Source: an uncultured Eubacterium sp. (GTDB taxonomy: Bacteria > Bacillota_A > Clostridia > Lachnospirales > Lachnospiraceae). Taken from it: a stretch of 64,000 nt of DNA. The translations under genes were made by a program, and so were the position numbers. The notes beneath the pieces are model-generated. The model ran no database searches. It was given only the letters and a program-made list of their open reading frames with translations, and was not told where the DNA came from. The DNA is taken from assembly GCA_910589045.1 (NCBI GenBank), contig CAJUSH010000001.1, forward strand, positions 87,501 through 151,500. The letters are read 5' to 3'. Numbering within the stretch: the first letter of the stretch is position 1; every line of letters begins with the position of its first letter. Positions 8,304-16,598 of this stretch are shown piece after piece.

Positions 8304-8352
8304 TTCACATACATGATTAAGTAGATGCATCGAAAATTTAAAAGGAAAGAAG

Positions 8353-8550
8353 GTGGCCATCGCAAAATACGACAAAGGTTATCAGAGGATCGTTCCCGTC
8401 GGGGCGATTACAAGAATCCAGTATTTCCCACAGAGGGGTCAGCAAAACCGGCAGGAGGAGAAGAAGGAGCAGTCCTTCCACATGGTCTTCCAGATGAAAT
8501 TAAATGAGACCCCGATGGACGAGAACCAGAGCTTTCAGGCATACTGCTAA
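8353..8550 (+). CDS. Small hypothetical protein (65 aa)
   Basis: The frame starts at GTG 8353 behind AAAGGAAAGAAGG and encodes 65 residues beginning MAIAKYDKGYQRIVPVGAI. It has a basic, aromatic N-terminal half (YQRIVPVG.ITRIQYFPQRG) and a charged middle (RQEEKKEQS). There is no membrane segment or signal peptide. Support for coding comes from the strong RBS, an isolated position with no competing frame, and a compositionally sensible product. The family is not recognised and no function is proposed. Confidence 0.55.
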   Translation: MAIAKYDKGYQRIVPVGAITRIQYFPQRGQQNRQEEKKEQSFHMVFQMKLNETPMDENQSFQAYC

Positions 8551-8623
8551 AGGAAAGTAACGATCTGCACAGTTACGAAAGGAGTACAAAGGAAACATGA
8601 ATCAGACAATTGAATGCGAGTAA

Positions 8624-8662
8624 AGGCGCCGTGTTGATACAGATATGTACGATGCGGCGTCT
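8624..8662 (+). terminator. Possible terminator after the 65-aa gene
   Basis: AGGCGCCG (8624-8631) pairs with CGGCGTCT (8655-8662) with one G-T pair, followed by a weak T-rich run. The 23-base loop is long, so support is modest. Confidence 0.35.
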
Positions 8663-8734
8663 TTCGTTATTCCTGCGGACAATGAGGAAAAACAGGGATT
8701 TGCTGCGCAGTACCGGACACGGAGCGAACAGTAA

Positions 8735-8742
8735 CGCTTCGG
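8735..8742. repeat. 8-bp target site duplication, left copy (MITE copy 1)
   Basis: CGCTTCGG directly abuts the left end of the 146-bp element and is repeated exactly at 8889-8896, directly abutting its right end. Confidence 0.8.
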
Positions 8743-8888
8743 GTTACTTTTCACGGGGCAGGACTGCGCATTTACTGCGCAGTCCGTAAGAACATGATTC
8801 AGGTGTGAGGGGCGATTTTTGCGAAGCAAAACTCTGAATATCGCCCCGAATCGTTACTATGAGCGGCTCTCGAGCCGTGAATAGTAAC
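8743..8888 (+). mobile_element. 146-bp miniature inverted-repeat element, copy 1 (complete)
   Basis: The element begins GTTACTTTTCAC (8743-8754) and ends GTGAATAGTAAC (8877-8888); these termini are inverted repeats matching 11 of 12 bases. The interior holds three hairpins: GGACTGCGC/GCGCAGTCC (8761-8785), GGGGCGAT/ATCGCCCC (8809-8847, with an inner TTTTGC/GCAAAA stem) and CGGCTC/GAGCCG (8864-8877). It has no reading frame of substance. A near-identical copy of the same length lies at 28914-29059. Both are bounded by different 8-bp direct repeats, which is direct evidence of transposition. The element must be mobilised in trans; no transposase is present in this window. Confidence 0.85.
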
Positions 8889-8896
8889 CGCTTCGG
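8889..8896. repeat. 8-bp target site duplication, right copy (MITE copy 1)
   Basis: CGCTTCGG, identical to 8735-8742 on the other side of the element. Confidence 0.8.
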
Positions 8897-8929
8897 TAAC
8901 ATTCTTTGTGCGGGGAGCGTGAATTTCAC

Positions 8930-8958
8930 TTGTGTAAATGCGGCGGGGGTTGTATAAT
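8930..8958 (+). promoter_or_regulatory. Promoter of gltX
   Basis: TTGTGT (8930-8935), 17 bases, TATAAT (8953-8958). It lies 34 bases beyond the right target duplication of the mobile element and 58 bases before the start codon. Confidence 0.6.
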
Positions 8959-9016
8959 GCATGAGGATAGAAACCGCGAAAAGCGCGGAAATCAGGATAG
9001 ATAAAGGAGAAAAACG

Positions 9017-10480
9017 ATGGAAAAAGTGAGAACAAGGTTCGCCCCCAGCCCCACCGGGAGGATGCATGTCGGAAATTTGCGCACGGCGCTCTACACGTAT
9101 CTGATCGCGAAGCATGAGGGCGGGGATTTCATTTTGCGAATAGAGGATACCGACCAGGAGCGCTTTTTTGAGGAAGCGCTTAAGATCATTTACCGCACGC
9201 TCGATGCAACCGGATTAAAGCATGATGAAGGACCGGACAAGGACGGCGGGGTGGGCCCGTACGTGCAGAGCGAGCGCTGTCAGAGCGGTCTGTATATGGA
9301 ATATGCGAAGCAGCTTATCGAAAAGGGGGCTGCTTACTACTGCTTCTGCGACAAGGAGCGCATCGACTCCCTGCGCAGGGAGGTGGCTGGCAAGGAGATT
9401 ATGATGTATGACAAGCATTGCCTGCATTTGTCCAGGGAGGAAATCGCGGCAAACCTGGCGGCGGGAAAGCCCTTTGTCATCCGTGCCAATATGCCGACGG
9501 AGGGAACGACCACGTTCCACGATGAGATTTACGGCGATATTTCCGCGCCCAACGAGGAGATGGACGACATGATCCTCATCAAATCCGACGGCTATCCAAC
9601 CTACAATTTTGCAAATGTTGTAGATGACCATCTCATGGGAATTACGCATGTGATCCGCGGGTGTGAGTACCTCTCCTCCGCGCCGAAATATACGATTCTG
9701 TACAAGGCATTCGGCTGGGAGGAGCCGAAATACATCCACTGTCCGCTGATCGTCAACGAGGAGCATCAGAAGCTTTCAAAGCGCAGCGGACACAGCTCGT
9801 ACGAGGATCTGATCGAGCAGGGCTTTTTGTCCGAGGCAGTTGTGAATTTTGTTGCGCTGCTCGGCTGGAGCCCCAGCGATAATCAGGAGATTTTTACGCT
9901 GGAGGAGCTGGTAAAGGCGTTTGACTACAGGCATATCAGCAAGTCTCCCGCCGTATTTGATATGGTGAAATTAAAGTGGATGAACGGCGAGTATTTCAAG
10001 GCGATGGATGAGGAGCGGTTTTTTGCGATGGCAGAGCCGGTCATCCGGGAGGTCGTATCAAAGGACTATGATCTGCGCAGGATTGCGAAAATGGTAAAGA
10101 CGCGCATCGAGGTATTGCCGGATATCAGGGAGCACATTGATTTCTTTGAGGCGGTTGCAGATTACGATGTCGCCATGTACACGCACAAAAAAATGAAGAC
10201 CAACGCACAGACCTCACTGGAGGTTTTAACAGACCTTCTTCCGAAGCTGGAGGTGCAGGAGGATTACAGCAATGACGCGCTCTATGCCCTGCTGTCTGCA
10301 TATGTGGCGGAAAAGGGCGTGAAAAACGGTTATGTGATGTGGCCGATTCGCACGGCGGTATCCGGCAAGCAGATGACGCCCGGCGGCGCCACCGAGCTGA
10401 TGGAGGTGCTGGGCAGGGAGGAGACGGTTTCCCGCATCCGGGCAGCGATCGAAAAGCTTACGGACGGACAGATGAGTTAA
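9017..10480 (+). CDS. gltX: Glutamate--tRNA ligase
   Basis: The 487-residue protein is a class I aminoacyl-tRNA synthetase. The HIGH-type motif PSPTGRMHVGN is at residues ~9-19, the glutamate-binding region LRIEDTDQERF follows, and the KMSKS-type loop appears as KLSKRSGH (~250). The C-terminal helical anticodon-binding region is complete and the length is normal for bacterial GluRS. It charges tRNA-Glu with glutamate in the cytoplasm; whether it also mischarges tRNA-Gln cannot be seen here. RBS AAAGGAG lies about 8 bases before ATG 9017. A DUF554 gene follows after 29 bases. Confidence 0.97.
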   Translation: MEKVRTRFAPSPTGRMHVGNLRTALYTYLIAKHEGGDFILRIEDTDQERFFEEALKIIYRTLDATGLKHDEGPDKDGGVGPYVQSERCQSGLYMEYAKQLIEKGAAYYCFCDKERIDSLRREVAGKEIMMYDKHCLHLSREEIAANLAAGKPFVIRANMPTEGTTTFHDEIYGDISAPNEEMDDMILIKSDGYPTYNFANVVDDHLMGITHVIRGCEYLSSAPKYTILYKAFGWEEPKYIHCPLIVNEEHQKLSKRSGHSSYEDLIEQGFLSEAVVNFVALLGWSPSDNQEIFTLEELVKAFDYRHISKSPAVFDMVKLKWMNGEYFKAMDEERFFAMAEPVIREVVSKDYDLRRIAKMVKTRIEVLPDIREHIDFFEAVADYDVAMYTHKKMKTNAQTSLEVLTDLLPKLEVQEDYSNDALYALLSAYVAEKGVKNGYVMWPIRTAVSGKQMTPGGATELMEVLGREETVSRIRAAIEKLTDGQMS

Positions 10481-10509
10481 GGTGCGGGGAGACAAAAAGG
10501 AGGCAAGAG

Positions 10510-11253
10510 TTGCCGATCGGTGTGATTACAAATGTGCTGGCGGTCGTTGCGGGCGGTATCATCGGGACGCTCGTCGGGCCGCGGCTGAGCGATCGTCTGA
10601 AAGACGGTCTGAACACGATTTTTGGCGCGTGTGCCATGACCATGGGTATCAGCTCGATTGTGCTGATGGAAAATATGCCGGCGGTGATCCTTTCGGTGAT
10701 CGCCGGTACGTGTCTTGGCCTGGTGCTCCGTCTGGGGGAGCGCATCAGTACCGGAGCGATGTATATGCAGCGCGGGATCAGCCGTCTGATGGGGGAAAAG
10801 ATGAACGCCGGCCCGGGGGCTGACAGGGAAGCGTATGAGAGGACGCTGATCACGGTGATTGTGTTGTTTTGCACCAGCGGGACGGGTATTTACGGAAGTA
10901 TCGTCTCGGGCATGACGGGGGATCACAGCGTTTTGCTGGCAAAGTCCATCCTGGATCTTCCTACCGCCCTGATCTTTGCCTGCGCGCTGGGCGGCGTGGT
11001 GAGCTTTATCGCAATTCCCCAGGCAGTCATTTTTCTGCTGCTGTTTTTTCTGGCGGGAGTGATTTATCCCTTCTGCAGTCCTGCCATGATCAATGATTTT
11101 AAGGCGTGCGGCGGTGTTCTTTTGCTGGCCACGGGCTTTCGCATGATCAGGGTGAAGGAATTTCCCATTGCGGATATGATACCGGCGATGATCCTTGTCA
11201 TGCCCCTTTCGCATATGTGGACAACCTTCATTTTGCCCCTTGTGGCGGGATAA
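10510..11253 (+). CDS. DUF554-family integral membrane protein
   Basis: TTG 10510 is taken as the start because AAGGAGGC precedes it by about 7 bases and the product then begins with the typical MPIGVITNVLAVVAGGIIG; longer in-frame starts overlap gltX without an RBS. The 247-residue protein has about six to seven hydrophobic segments and the conserved DUF554 features (GGIIGTLVG, DGLNTIFGACAMTMGISSIV, FCTSGTGIYGSI, GGVLLLATGFRM). The family is a putative transporter of unknown substrate. It is probably co-transcribed with gltX, and a strong terminator follows. Confidence 0.88.
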   Translation: MPIGVITNVLAVVAGGIIGTLVGPRLSDRLKDGLNTIFGACAMTMGISSIVLMENMPAVILSVIAGTCLGLVLRLGERISTGAMYMQRGISRLMGEKMNAGPGADREAYERTLITVIVLFCTSGTGIYGSIVSGMTGDHSVLLAKSILDLPTALIFACALGGVVSFIAIPQAVIFLLLFFLAGVIYPFCSPAMINDFKACGGVLLLATGFRMIRVKEFPIADMIPAMILVMPLSHMWTTFILPLVAG

Positions 11254-11273
11254 GTAAGATGAAACAATGAACG

Positions 11274-11338
11274 CACTGCGGCGGGAGGGGATATGCCGCA
11301 GTGACCCGCCGCAGGCAATTCCTGCGGCAGGATTTTTT
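11274..11338 (+). terminator. Double hairpin and terminator after the DUF554 gene
   Basis: A first hairpin CACTGCGGC/GCCGCAGTG (11274-11303) is followed by GCCGCAGG-CAATT-CCTGCGGC (11308-11328) and TTTTTT at 11333-11338. The T tract ends at the stop of the convergent cyclase gene. The opposite strand has no T tract, so it terminates the plus strand only. Confidence 0.8.
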
Positions 11339-12954
11339 CAGCGCTCCGTCGGGGACTGCCCGGCGGCTGCTTTTAACTGCTTTTTATTTTCGTACATCAG
11401 CTCGTCCGCCCGGCAGCGGGTCTGGTCCAGGTTGATATCACGCGAGCTTTCATATTTTGCGTAGCCGGAGGCGATCTGCATGTGGATCTTTCCGGAATGC
11501 CTGTTGTAGGCAGCCTCTTCCTCGCGCAGCGCATCGATCAGTGCACAGATCTCTTTTTCTGATGTATTTTCCATTATAATACAAAATTCATCGCCGCCGA
11601 TGCGGTATACATTCCCGTAATCCCCGAATATTTTCTTGATCAGCGCGGCAGAGTCTGTCAGATAGCGGTCGCCCTCCATGTGGCCTAAGGTGTCGTTGCA
11701 TTTTTTCAGGTTGTTCAGGTCGAACATGATCAGGTAGGTATTGTTGATGGCGAAGTCCTTTCGTATCGCATCGTTGTAGGCGTTCCGGTTGAAGCACTGG
11801 GTGAGGATATCCTTTTCGGCAAGCTCCTTGTAGATCTCGGCTTTGCGTATCTCCTCGATTTTGTCGAAGGCATCGGAGCTGATTTCCAGGCCGAGAATGA
11901 TAATGTAAACGAGGAGCCCGAGCATGCCGTAAACCTGCATGTTGTCTATTTTTTTGTAGTAGGCGTACAGCTCAAAGCCGATGGAAACAGCAACTACTAT
12001 AAGCCCGGCGGCATTGAGCATGAGACTGCGCTTCGTCCGTTTCTGGCACCGGTTGCGGATTACATTAAATAAAAGATAAAATAAATCACAGACGAGAAGG
12101 GCATGCACAAGGATTACGGTCTGCTTAAAGTCGGCGATGTGAAGCGCCTGAAGGAGCGACATGAGCGTCATGCCGCCGAATCCGAACCATGCGAGCGCCC
12201 TGACGAACCGATGGCTTTTGGCACTGTTGTACTGGTTTAGAAAGAGCATGAAGGTCACGCCCATGAGCATCAGTATCACATACGTCAGATAGGAGGCAAA
12301 TGCCCTGTTCCCGAACAGAATCATGACAAAGCGCTCTTCCGTAAACGCCCATGCTCCCATGAGAAGTACGAGAATGCCCATGTATAGCAGCTCCTTTGCC
12401 ACATGGGTCCGCAGGCAGAACAGCAGCCAGTAGATGATCATGAGCATGCCTACCAGAATGAGCAGAACGCAGATGCCGACGGAAAGAAAGGACGAGTGAA
12501 CCATTTCGCGTATAATGTCCACACCGTTTCCCTGATAAAAAACGTGTTCGTTATCTGCACCGGAGGAATAAGACGCTCTGATTGTGGCTGTAACGACCGC
12601 AGTACCGTGGGGAATGCTCATAAGATTCCAGACGGCGCCTGTAGTATGGCCAAAGATCGTGTTGGATTTCTGGCGCGCATAGATCAGCTCGCCGTCCGCC
12701 CGCACTTCAACCTCCTGATGGTTTGTGTAAAACATCAGGTAGCAGTCCGACCGGTTCGGGTCCACCGTGAAGGTGTAAAGCTGTGTGCCGTCTGCCGCCG
12801 TCTCCTGGCTGTCGGGGGAAATGCGTGTGTATGAGCCCTTCTCCGTCGGATAATAGATGTTATCCCTGACGCAGAAGCCGGCAATGACAAGCAATGCAAG
12901 GTGGACACACAGGAATATGGTATATACATGCTGGAGGGTTAATTTTTTCTTCAT
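11338..12954 (-). CDS. Membrane diguanylate cyclase (extracytoplasmic sensor, 7TM, GGDEF)
   Basis: The 538-residue protein has an N-terminal membrane anchor, an extracytoplasmic region to ~175, about seven transmembrane helices (~180-375) resembling 7TMR-DISM proteins, and a C-terminal GGDEF domain. DILTQCFNRNAYN and MFDLNNLKKCNDTLGH..GD open that domain and RIGGDEF (~455) is an intact active site. No RxxD product-inhibition site is seen five residues before GGDEF. By family knowledge it makes c-di-GMP from two GTP in response to an external cue. RBS GGAGA precedes the start. A matching EAL protein lies at 23621-25672, so synthesis and breakdown of c-di-GMP are both encoded nearby. Confidence 0.9.
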   Translation of the reverse strand: MKKKLTLQHVYTIFLCVHLALLVIAGFCVRDNIYYPTEKGSYTRISPDSQETAADGTQLYTFTVDPNRSDCYLMFYTNHQEVEVRADGELIYARQKSNTIFGHTTGAVWNLMSIPHGTAVVTATIRASYSSGADNEHVFYQGNGVDIIREMVHSSFLSVGICVLLILVGMLMIIYWLLFCLRTHVAKELLYMGILVLLMGAWAFTEERFVMILFGNRAFASYLTYVILMLMGVTFMLFLNQYNSAKSHRFVRALAWFGFGGMTLMSLLQALHIADFKQTVILVHALLVCDLFYLLFNVIRNRCQKRTKRSLMLNAAGLIVVAVSIGFELYAYYKKIDNMQVYGMLGLLVYIIILGLEISSDAFDKIEEIRKAEIYKELAEKDILTQCFNRNAYNDAIRKDFAINNTYLIMFDLNNLKKCNDTLGHMEGDRYLTDSAALIKKIFGDYGNVYRIGGDEFCIIMENTSEKEICALIDALREEEAAYNRHSGKIHMQIASGYAKYESSRDINLDQTRCRADELMYENKKQLKAAAGQSPTER

Positions 12955-13077
12955 CTTCTGTCTCCGGATTTGTTCTCAATATCAGGAAATATTTTCGGGA
13001 ATCCTGCAGGCAGGATCCGGTTTAAAGGTTTACCTAAAATATATCATAAATTGCATGAATACGAAAGAGAAAATAGG

Positions 13078-13106
13078 TTGTTTTCTGTTATTTACAGAGG
13101 TATAAT
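13078..13106 (+). promoter_or_regulatory. Promoter of the CAP/Ig-repeat gene
   Basis: TTGTTT (13078-13083), 17 bases, TATAAT (13101-13106), placed 38 bases before the start codon. Confidence 0.7.
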
Positions 13107-13143
13107 AGGATGTGTAAATTCTATCGAAAGGTGGGAGCGAAGG

Positions 13144-15390
13144 ATGAAGGAAAAAAGAGCAGCAATTTGGAAACGTATACTGGCAGTCGTGCTGACGGTC
13201 GCACTGCTCCCGGTTGGGGGCGTGCAGACGACCAGGGCGGCGGAGACAGTGAGTATACAGGTGGAGTACAGACAGGGCGACACGCAGACACTGGCGAATC
13301 TGGTAAACGTATACCGGCAGGGTCAGATCGCCGCAGGGGCGGCTACGTCGAGCGCCATAACGCTCCGGTACGACTATGATTTAGAAGCCGCGGCTATGCA
13401 GCGGGCGGCGGAGGCGGCGCTGGTGTGCAGCAGCCAGAGAAGGCCGGACGGCAGCAGCGTCCTGACGGCATACGGCCGCAGCGGCGTCTGTGTGGAGAGC
13501 GTCGGGACGGGAACTGCAGAGCAGGTAATCGGTGCCTGGAGAAGTACAGCCGGTGACCGTGCAAATATGATCAACGGCAGCTGTCAGGCGATCGGTGTCG
13601 GACATGTCGTTTATAACGGGCATGATTACTGGGTAGCGGCATTTTCCGATACATACAACAATGCGGGTCAGCAGCCGCCGGGGAACGGGGAAAAGCAGAT
13701 CACCGTGAGTGCGGTCCAGCAGAAACGGGTGGACACCGGCCTGGCGTCCGCAGTAAATTTAAATGTGGGCGATACGGTAAGCTTCGCAAACGCGAAGGCG
13801 TCTGTCCAGATAGAGGGGCATTTGCCGAACGGCGAGTTTTGCCCGCTTGCAGGCGGCACACCTGTCGGCACATCGAGCAATACCAGCATTGTCTCTGTCA
13901 ACGGTACCACGATCAAGGGGGAAAAGCCGGGCAAGGCGGTCGTTACGATTTCCTGCGGCGGGCAGACGGCCAACGTTGAGGTAACCGTCCAGCAGGCAAG
14001 GCTCACGATCGATACGATTCCCAACCAGAACTACACGGGCCGAGCGATCACGCCGTCGATCACCGTGCGCCGGGGAAATACGGTGCTTCGGCTGACTACG
14101 GATTATACGGTAAGCTATGAGAACAATATCAACGTCGGAAGGGCAACCGTACAGGTGACCGGTCAGGGTGCCTATGCAGGCAGCACCGGGACCGCTACCT
14201 TCCAGATCGTTACGCCGACGGTGGCGAATGCGACGATAACGGCCATTCCGGATCAGGTCTTCACGGGAAATCCGGTTTATCCGAACATTACGGTGTACGA
14301 CAACAACCGTCTGCTGATGCAGGGTGTGGATTATACCGTGTCTTATATGAACAACACAAATATGGGAATGGCGACCGTAACAATCACAGGGATGGGCGTT
14401 TATACCGGGACAAAGACAGCGAGCTTCCGCATTACGGGTCCGAATCTCTATTCGGCGACCATCGATGCGATTCCGGATCAGCTTTATACCGGGTCAAACA
14501 TTACACCTGCGGTTACGGTTCGGCTGAACAACCTGATTTTGGTGCCGAATGTCGATTATTACGCGAGCTACAGCAATAACCGGAACGTGGGGACGGCAAC
14601 GGTCACGATTACCGGCAGGGGCAGCTACAGCGGTTCGCGGACGACAACCTTCCGGATCATTGACCGGAATCTCAGCTACGCAACCATAAGCAATATTCCG
14701 AACCAGCGTTATACCGGAAGTGAGGTTCGCCCGGACGTTACGGTGACACTCGGGGGAACGGTGCTCCGGCAGAATGTGGATTATACGTTAAGCTACCAGA
14801 ACAACCGCCAGCCCGGAACGGCAACGGTGATTGCCACCGGGACGGGCAGCTACAAGGGCAGCAAGAGTGCCACATTTAAAATTGCACAGGCGACGCTTTC
14901 GTCCGCAACCGTAAAGGTGTCGAACCAGACCTATAACGGGGAAGAGAAGGAGCCGAATGTGACCGTCCGCCTCAGCGGAGATGTGCTTGAGGAGGGCGAG
15001 GACTACGAGGTAACATACAAGAATAATACAAAGCCGGGCAAGGCGACCGTGACGATTACCGGAACGGGCTACTACAGCGGGACAAAGAAAGCAACCTTTG
15101 TTATCAAGCCGAAAAAACAGAAGCTTAAGAGTGCCAAGGCGAAGGGAAGGAGCGCATCGCTTGCCTGGACAAAGGATGCCAATGCAAAGGGCTATGAGAT
15201 TTACCGTTCCAAAAAGAAATCGTCGGGCTACAGCCGGATCGGAACATTCTCAACCAACAAGACGACAGCCTGCAGGAACACGAATCTGGCGAAAGGCACC
15301 TATTACTATAAGGTCCGCAGCTATATCCTGGTGGGCGGCAAAAAATATTACGGTGCGTTCAGCAACATCAAAAAGGTGACGATCCGATAA
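13144..15390 (+). CDS. Secreted CAP-domain protein with Ig-like repeats and C-terminal FN3-like domain
   Basis: ATG 13144 follows AAAGGTGG by 9 bases and gives 748 residues with a clear signal peptide (KRILAVVLTVALLPVGGVQTT). Residues ~45-170 are a CAP/SCP domain (LANLVNVYRQ, RAAEAAL, RRPDGSS, GVGHVVYNGHDYWVAAFSD). The His expected before RPDG is replaced by Gln, so catalytic-type function is doubtful. A BIG2-like segment (~200-285) follows. Then come five ~80-residue repeats of the type IP.Q.YTG..I.P..TV...DYT.SY.NN...G.ATV..TG.G.Y.G...F.I (~285-655), and an FN3-like C-terminus (WTKDANAKGYEIYRSKKKSSGYS). This is a surface or secreted protein of unknown ligand; there is no sortase signal. A strong terminator follows at 15412. 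Confidence 0.88.
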   Translation: MKEKRAAIWKRILAVVLTVALLPVGGVQTTRAAETVSIQVEYRQGDTQTLANLVNVYRQGQIAAGAATSSAITLRYDYDLEAAAMQRAAEAALVCSSQRRPDGSSVLTAYGRSGVCVESVGTGTAEQVIGAWRSTAGDRANMINGSCQAIGVGHVVYNGHDYWVAAFSDTYNNAGQQPPGNGEKQITVSAVQQKRVDTGLASAVNLNVGDTVSFANAKASVQIEGHLPNGEFCPLAGGTPVGTSSNTSIVSVNGTTIKGEKPGKAVVTISCGGQTANVEVTVQQARLTIDTIPNQNYTGRAITPSITVRRGNTVLRLTTDYTVSYENNINVGRATVQVTGQGAYAGSTGTATFQIVTPTVANATITAIPDQVFTGNPVYPNITVYDNNRLLMQGVDYTVSYMNNTNMGMATVTITGMGVYTGTKTASFRITGPNLYSATIDAIPDQLYTGSNITPAVTVRLNNLILVPNVDYYASYSNNRNVGTATVTITGRGSYSGSRTTTFRIIDRNLSYATISNIPNQRYTGSEVRPDVTVTLGGTVLRQNVDYTLSYQNNRQPGTATVIATGTGSYKGSKSATFKIAQATLSSATVKVSNQTYNGEEKEPNVTVRLSGDVLEEGEDYEVTYKNNTKPGKATVTITGTGYYSGTKKATFVIKPKKQKLKSAKAKGRSASLAWTKDANAKGYEIYRSKKKSSGYSRIGTFSTNKTTACRNTNLAKGTYYYKVRSYILVGGKKYYGAFSNIKKVTIR

Positions 15391-15411
15391 GCGTGCATCT
15401 GAAATCGAAGA

Positions 15412-15445
15412 GGCCGAAGGGAGATCCCTTCGGCCCTTGTCTTTT
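15412..15445 (+). terminator. Rho-independent terminator after the CAP/Ig-repeat gene
   Basis: GGCCGAAGGG (15412-15421), AGAT loop, CCCTTCGGCC (15426-15435), then CTTGTCTTTT. The stem is perfect. Confidence 0.9.
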
Positions 15446-15499
15446 ACCCCGCGATTGGCGTCCCGCGGGTTTTGCCTGAAAAAAATATCGTTTCGTCCG

Positions 15500-15528
15500 T
15501 TGACAACGGCTCCTGTCAGTGCTATAAT
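15500..15528 (+). promoter_or_regulatory. Consensus promoter of tRNA-Gly
   Basis: TTGACA (15500-15505), 17 bases, TATAAT (15523-15528): both hexamers are perfect, as often seen for stable RNA genes. Confidence 0.9.
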
Positions 15529-15570
15529 AAGTTCTGTTCGTAGAACGAAGGAAAAGGAATATTGTTTTTT

Positions 15571-15641
15571 GCGGGTGTAGTTCAATGGTAGAACACCAGC
15601 CTTCCAAGCTGGATACGTGGGTTCGATTCCCATCACCCGCT
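15571..15641 (+). tRNA. tRNA-Gly (anticodon UCC)
   Basis: The 71-nt cloverleaf can be drawn fully: acceptor GCGGGTG/CACCCGC, D arm GTTC/GAAC, anticodon stem CCAGC/GCTGG with loop CTTCCAA (anticodon TCC), and T arm GTGGG/CCCAT with TTCGATT. CCA is not encoded. A T run directly follows, so a short transcript is likely, although degV starts only 36 bases further on. Confidence 0.95.
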
Positions 15642-15676
15642 TTTTTCATACGCAAATATCATGAAGGAGACAGATT

Positions 15677-16531
15677 ATGAAAACTGCAATTGTGACGGAT
15701 TCAAATGCCGGAATCTCTCAGGCAAAGGCGGGCAAGTACGGAATTTATGTGCTGCCGATGCCGTTTTATGTGGACGGTGAGCTTTATTTCGAGGATCGGA
15801 CGATGACGCACGAGGAGTTTTACCTGCGTCAGCAGGCGGGCTCCAAAATATACAGCTCCCAGCCTGCCCCGGCGGATGTGATGGAGCTGTGGGATCGGGT
15901 GCTGGAGGAAAATGACGAGCTGCTGTATATTCCGATGTCCAGCGGGCTGTCCGGTTCGTGTGCCACTGCACAGGCGATGGCTCAGGACTATGGCGGAAAG
16001 GTGCTGGTGGCGGATATCGGGCGTGTCACCGTGACCCAGAAGGCCGCTGTGCTCGAAGCAAGAAAGCGGGCGCTGGCGGGCGAAAGCGCGGCCCGGATTT
16101 TGAAGGAGCTGGTCTACGCAAAAAATGACTGTATTATTTATCTGACGGTGGAGGATTTGAAGTACTTAAAGCAGGGAGGGCGTATCTCTGCTTCCGCTGC
16201 GGCGATCGGAAGCCTTTTGAACATCAAGCCGATTCTTTGTCTGGAGGACGAGAAGGTGGAGGCAGTGGGAAAGGTACGGGGAGAAAAGCAGGTGCGAAGG
16301 AGGATCATACAATGTCTGGAGGAAAGCCTGCTAAACAAGTTCCATACGGATGATATGAGCCAGTTTTATCTGGCCGCTGCCGCGAGTATGCCTGAGGAGG
16401 ATGCCCGGGCGTGGAAGGCACAGCTGGAGGAAAGATTTGGCGTGCGCTGCAGTATGTCTCCCATTCCATTAAGTCTGGGCTGCCATCTGGGGCACGGCAC
16501 TTACGGGGCGGCGCTGATCAGGCGGATGTAG
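15677..16531 (+). CDS. DegV-family fatty-acid binding protein
   Basis: The 284-residue protein starts at ATG 15677 after GAAGGAGA. Typical DegV marks are the N-terminal AIVTDSNAGIS, PMPFYVDGELYFEDRTMTHEEFY, SSQPAPAD, IPMSSGLSGSCATAQ, LKQGGRISASAAAIGSLLNIKPIL and the C-terminal GHGTYGAALI. Members bind a fatty acid and, as FakB, present it to the kinase FakA; no fakA is in the window, so the exact partner is unknown. It lies directly behind tRNA-Gly and may be read by weak read-through or an unseen promoter. Confidence 0.92.
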   Translation: MKTAIVTDSNAGISQAKAGKYGIYVLPMPFYVDGELYFEDRTMTHEEFYLRQQAGSKIYSSQPAPADVMELWDRVLEENDELLYIPMSSGLSGSCATAQAMAQDYGGKVLVADIGRVTVTQKAAVLEARKRALAGESAARILKELVYAKNDCIIYLTVEDLKYLKQGGRISASAAAIGSLLNIKPILCLEDEKVEAVGKVRGEKQVRRRIIQCLEESLLNKFHTDDMSQFYLAAAASMPEEDARAWKAQLEERFGVRCSMSPIPLSLGCHLGHGTYGAALIRRM

Positions 16532-16598
16532 GGCAGCAGTAACAGGAAACGCATCCTTTGCGGACACGGTCCGTGAAAAATAGGAGGGAGAGAGCATT

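Noticed and set aside
8597..8623. Eight-codon frame after AAAGGAG near 8597
   Set aside because: It is too short to support as a gene, though the RBS is good; a leader peptide cannot be excluded but has no partner.
10339..10509. Longer DUF554 protein starting inside gltX
   Set aside because: The extension has no RBS and is unlike the family; TTG 10510 with AGGAGG gives the expected N-terminus.
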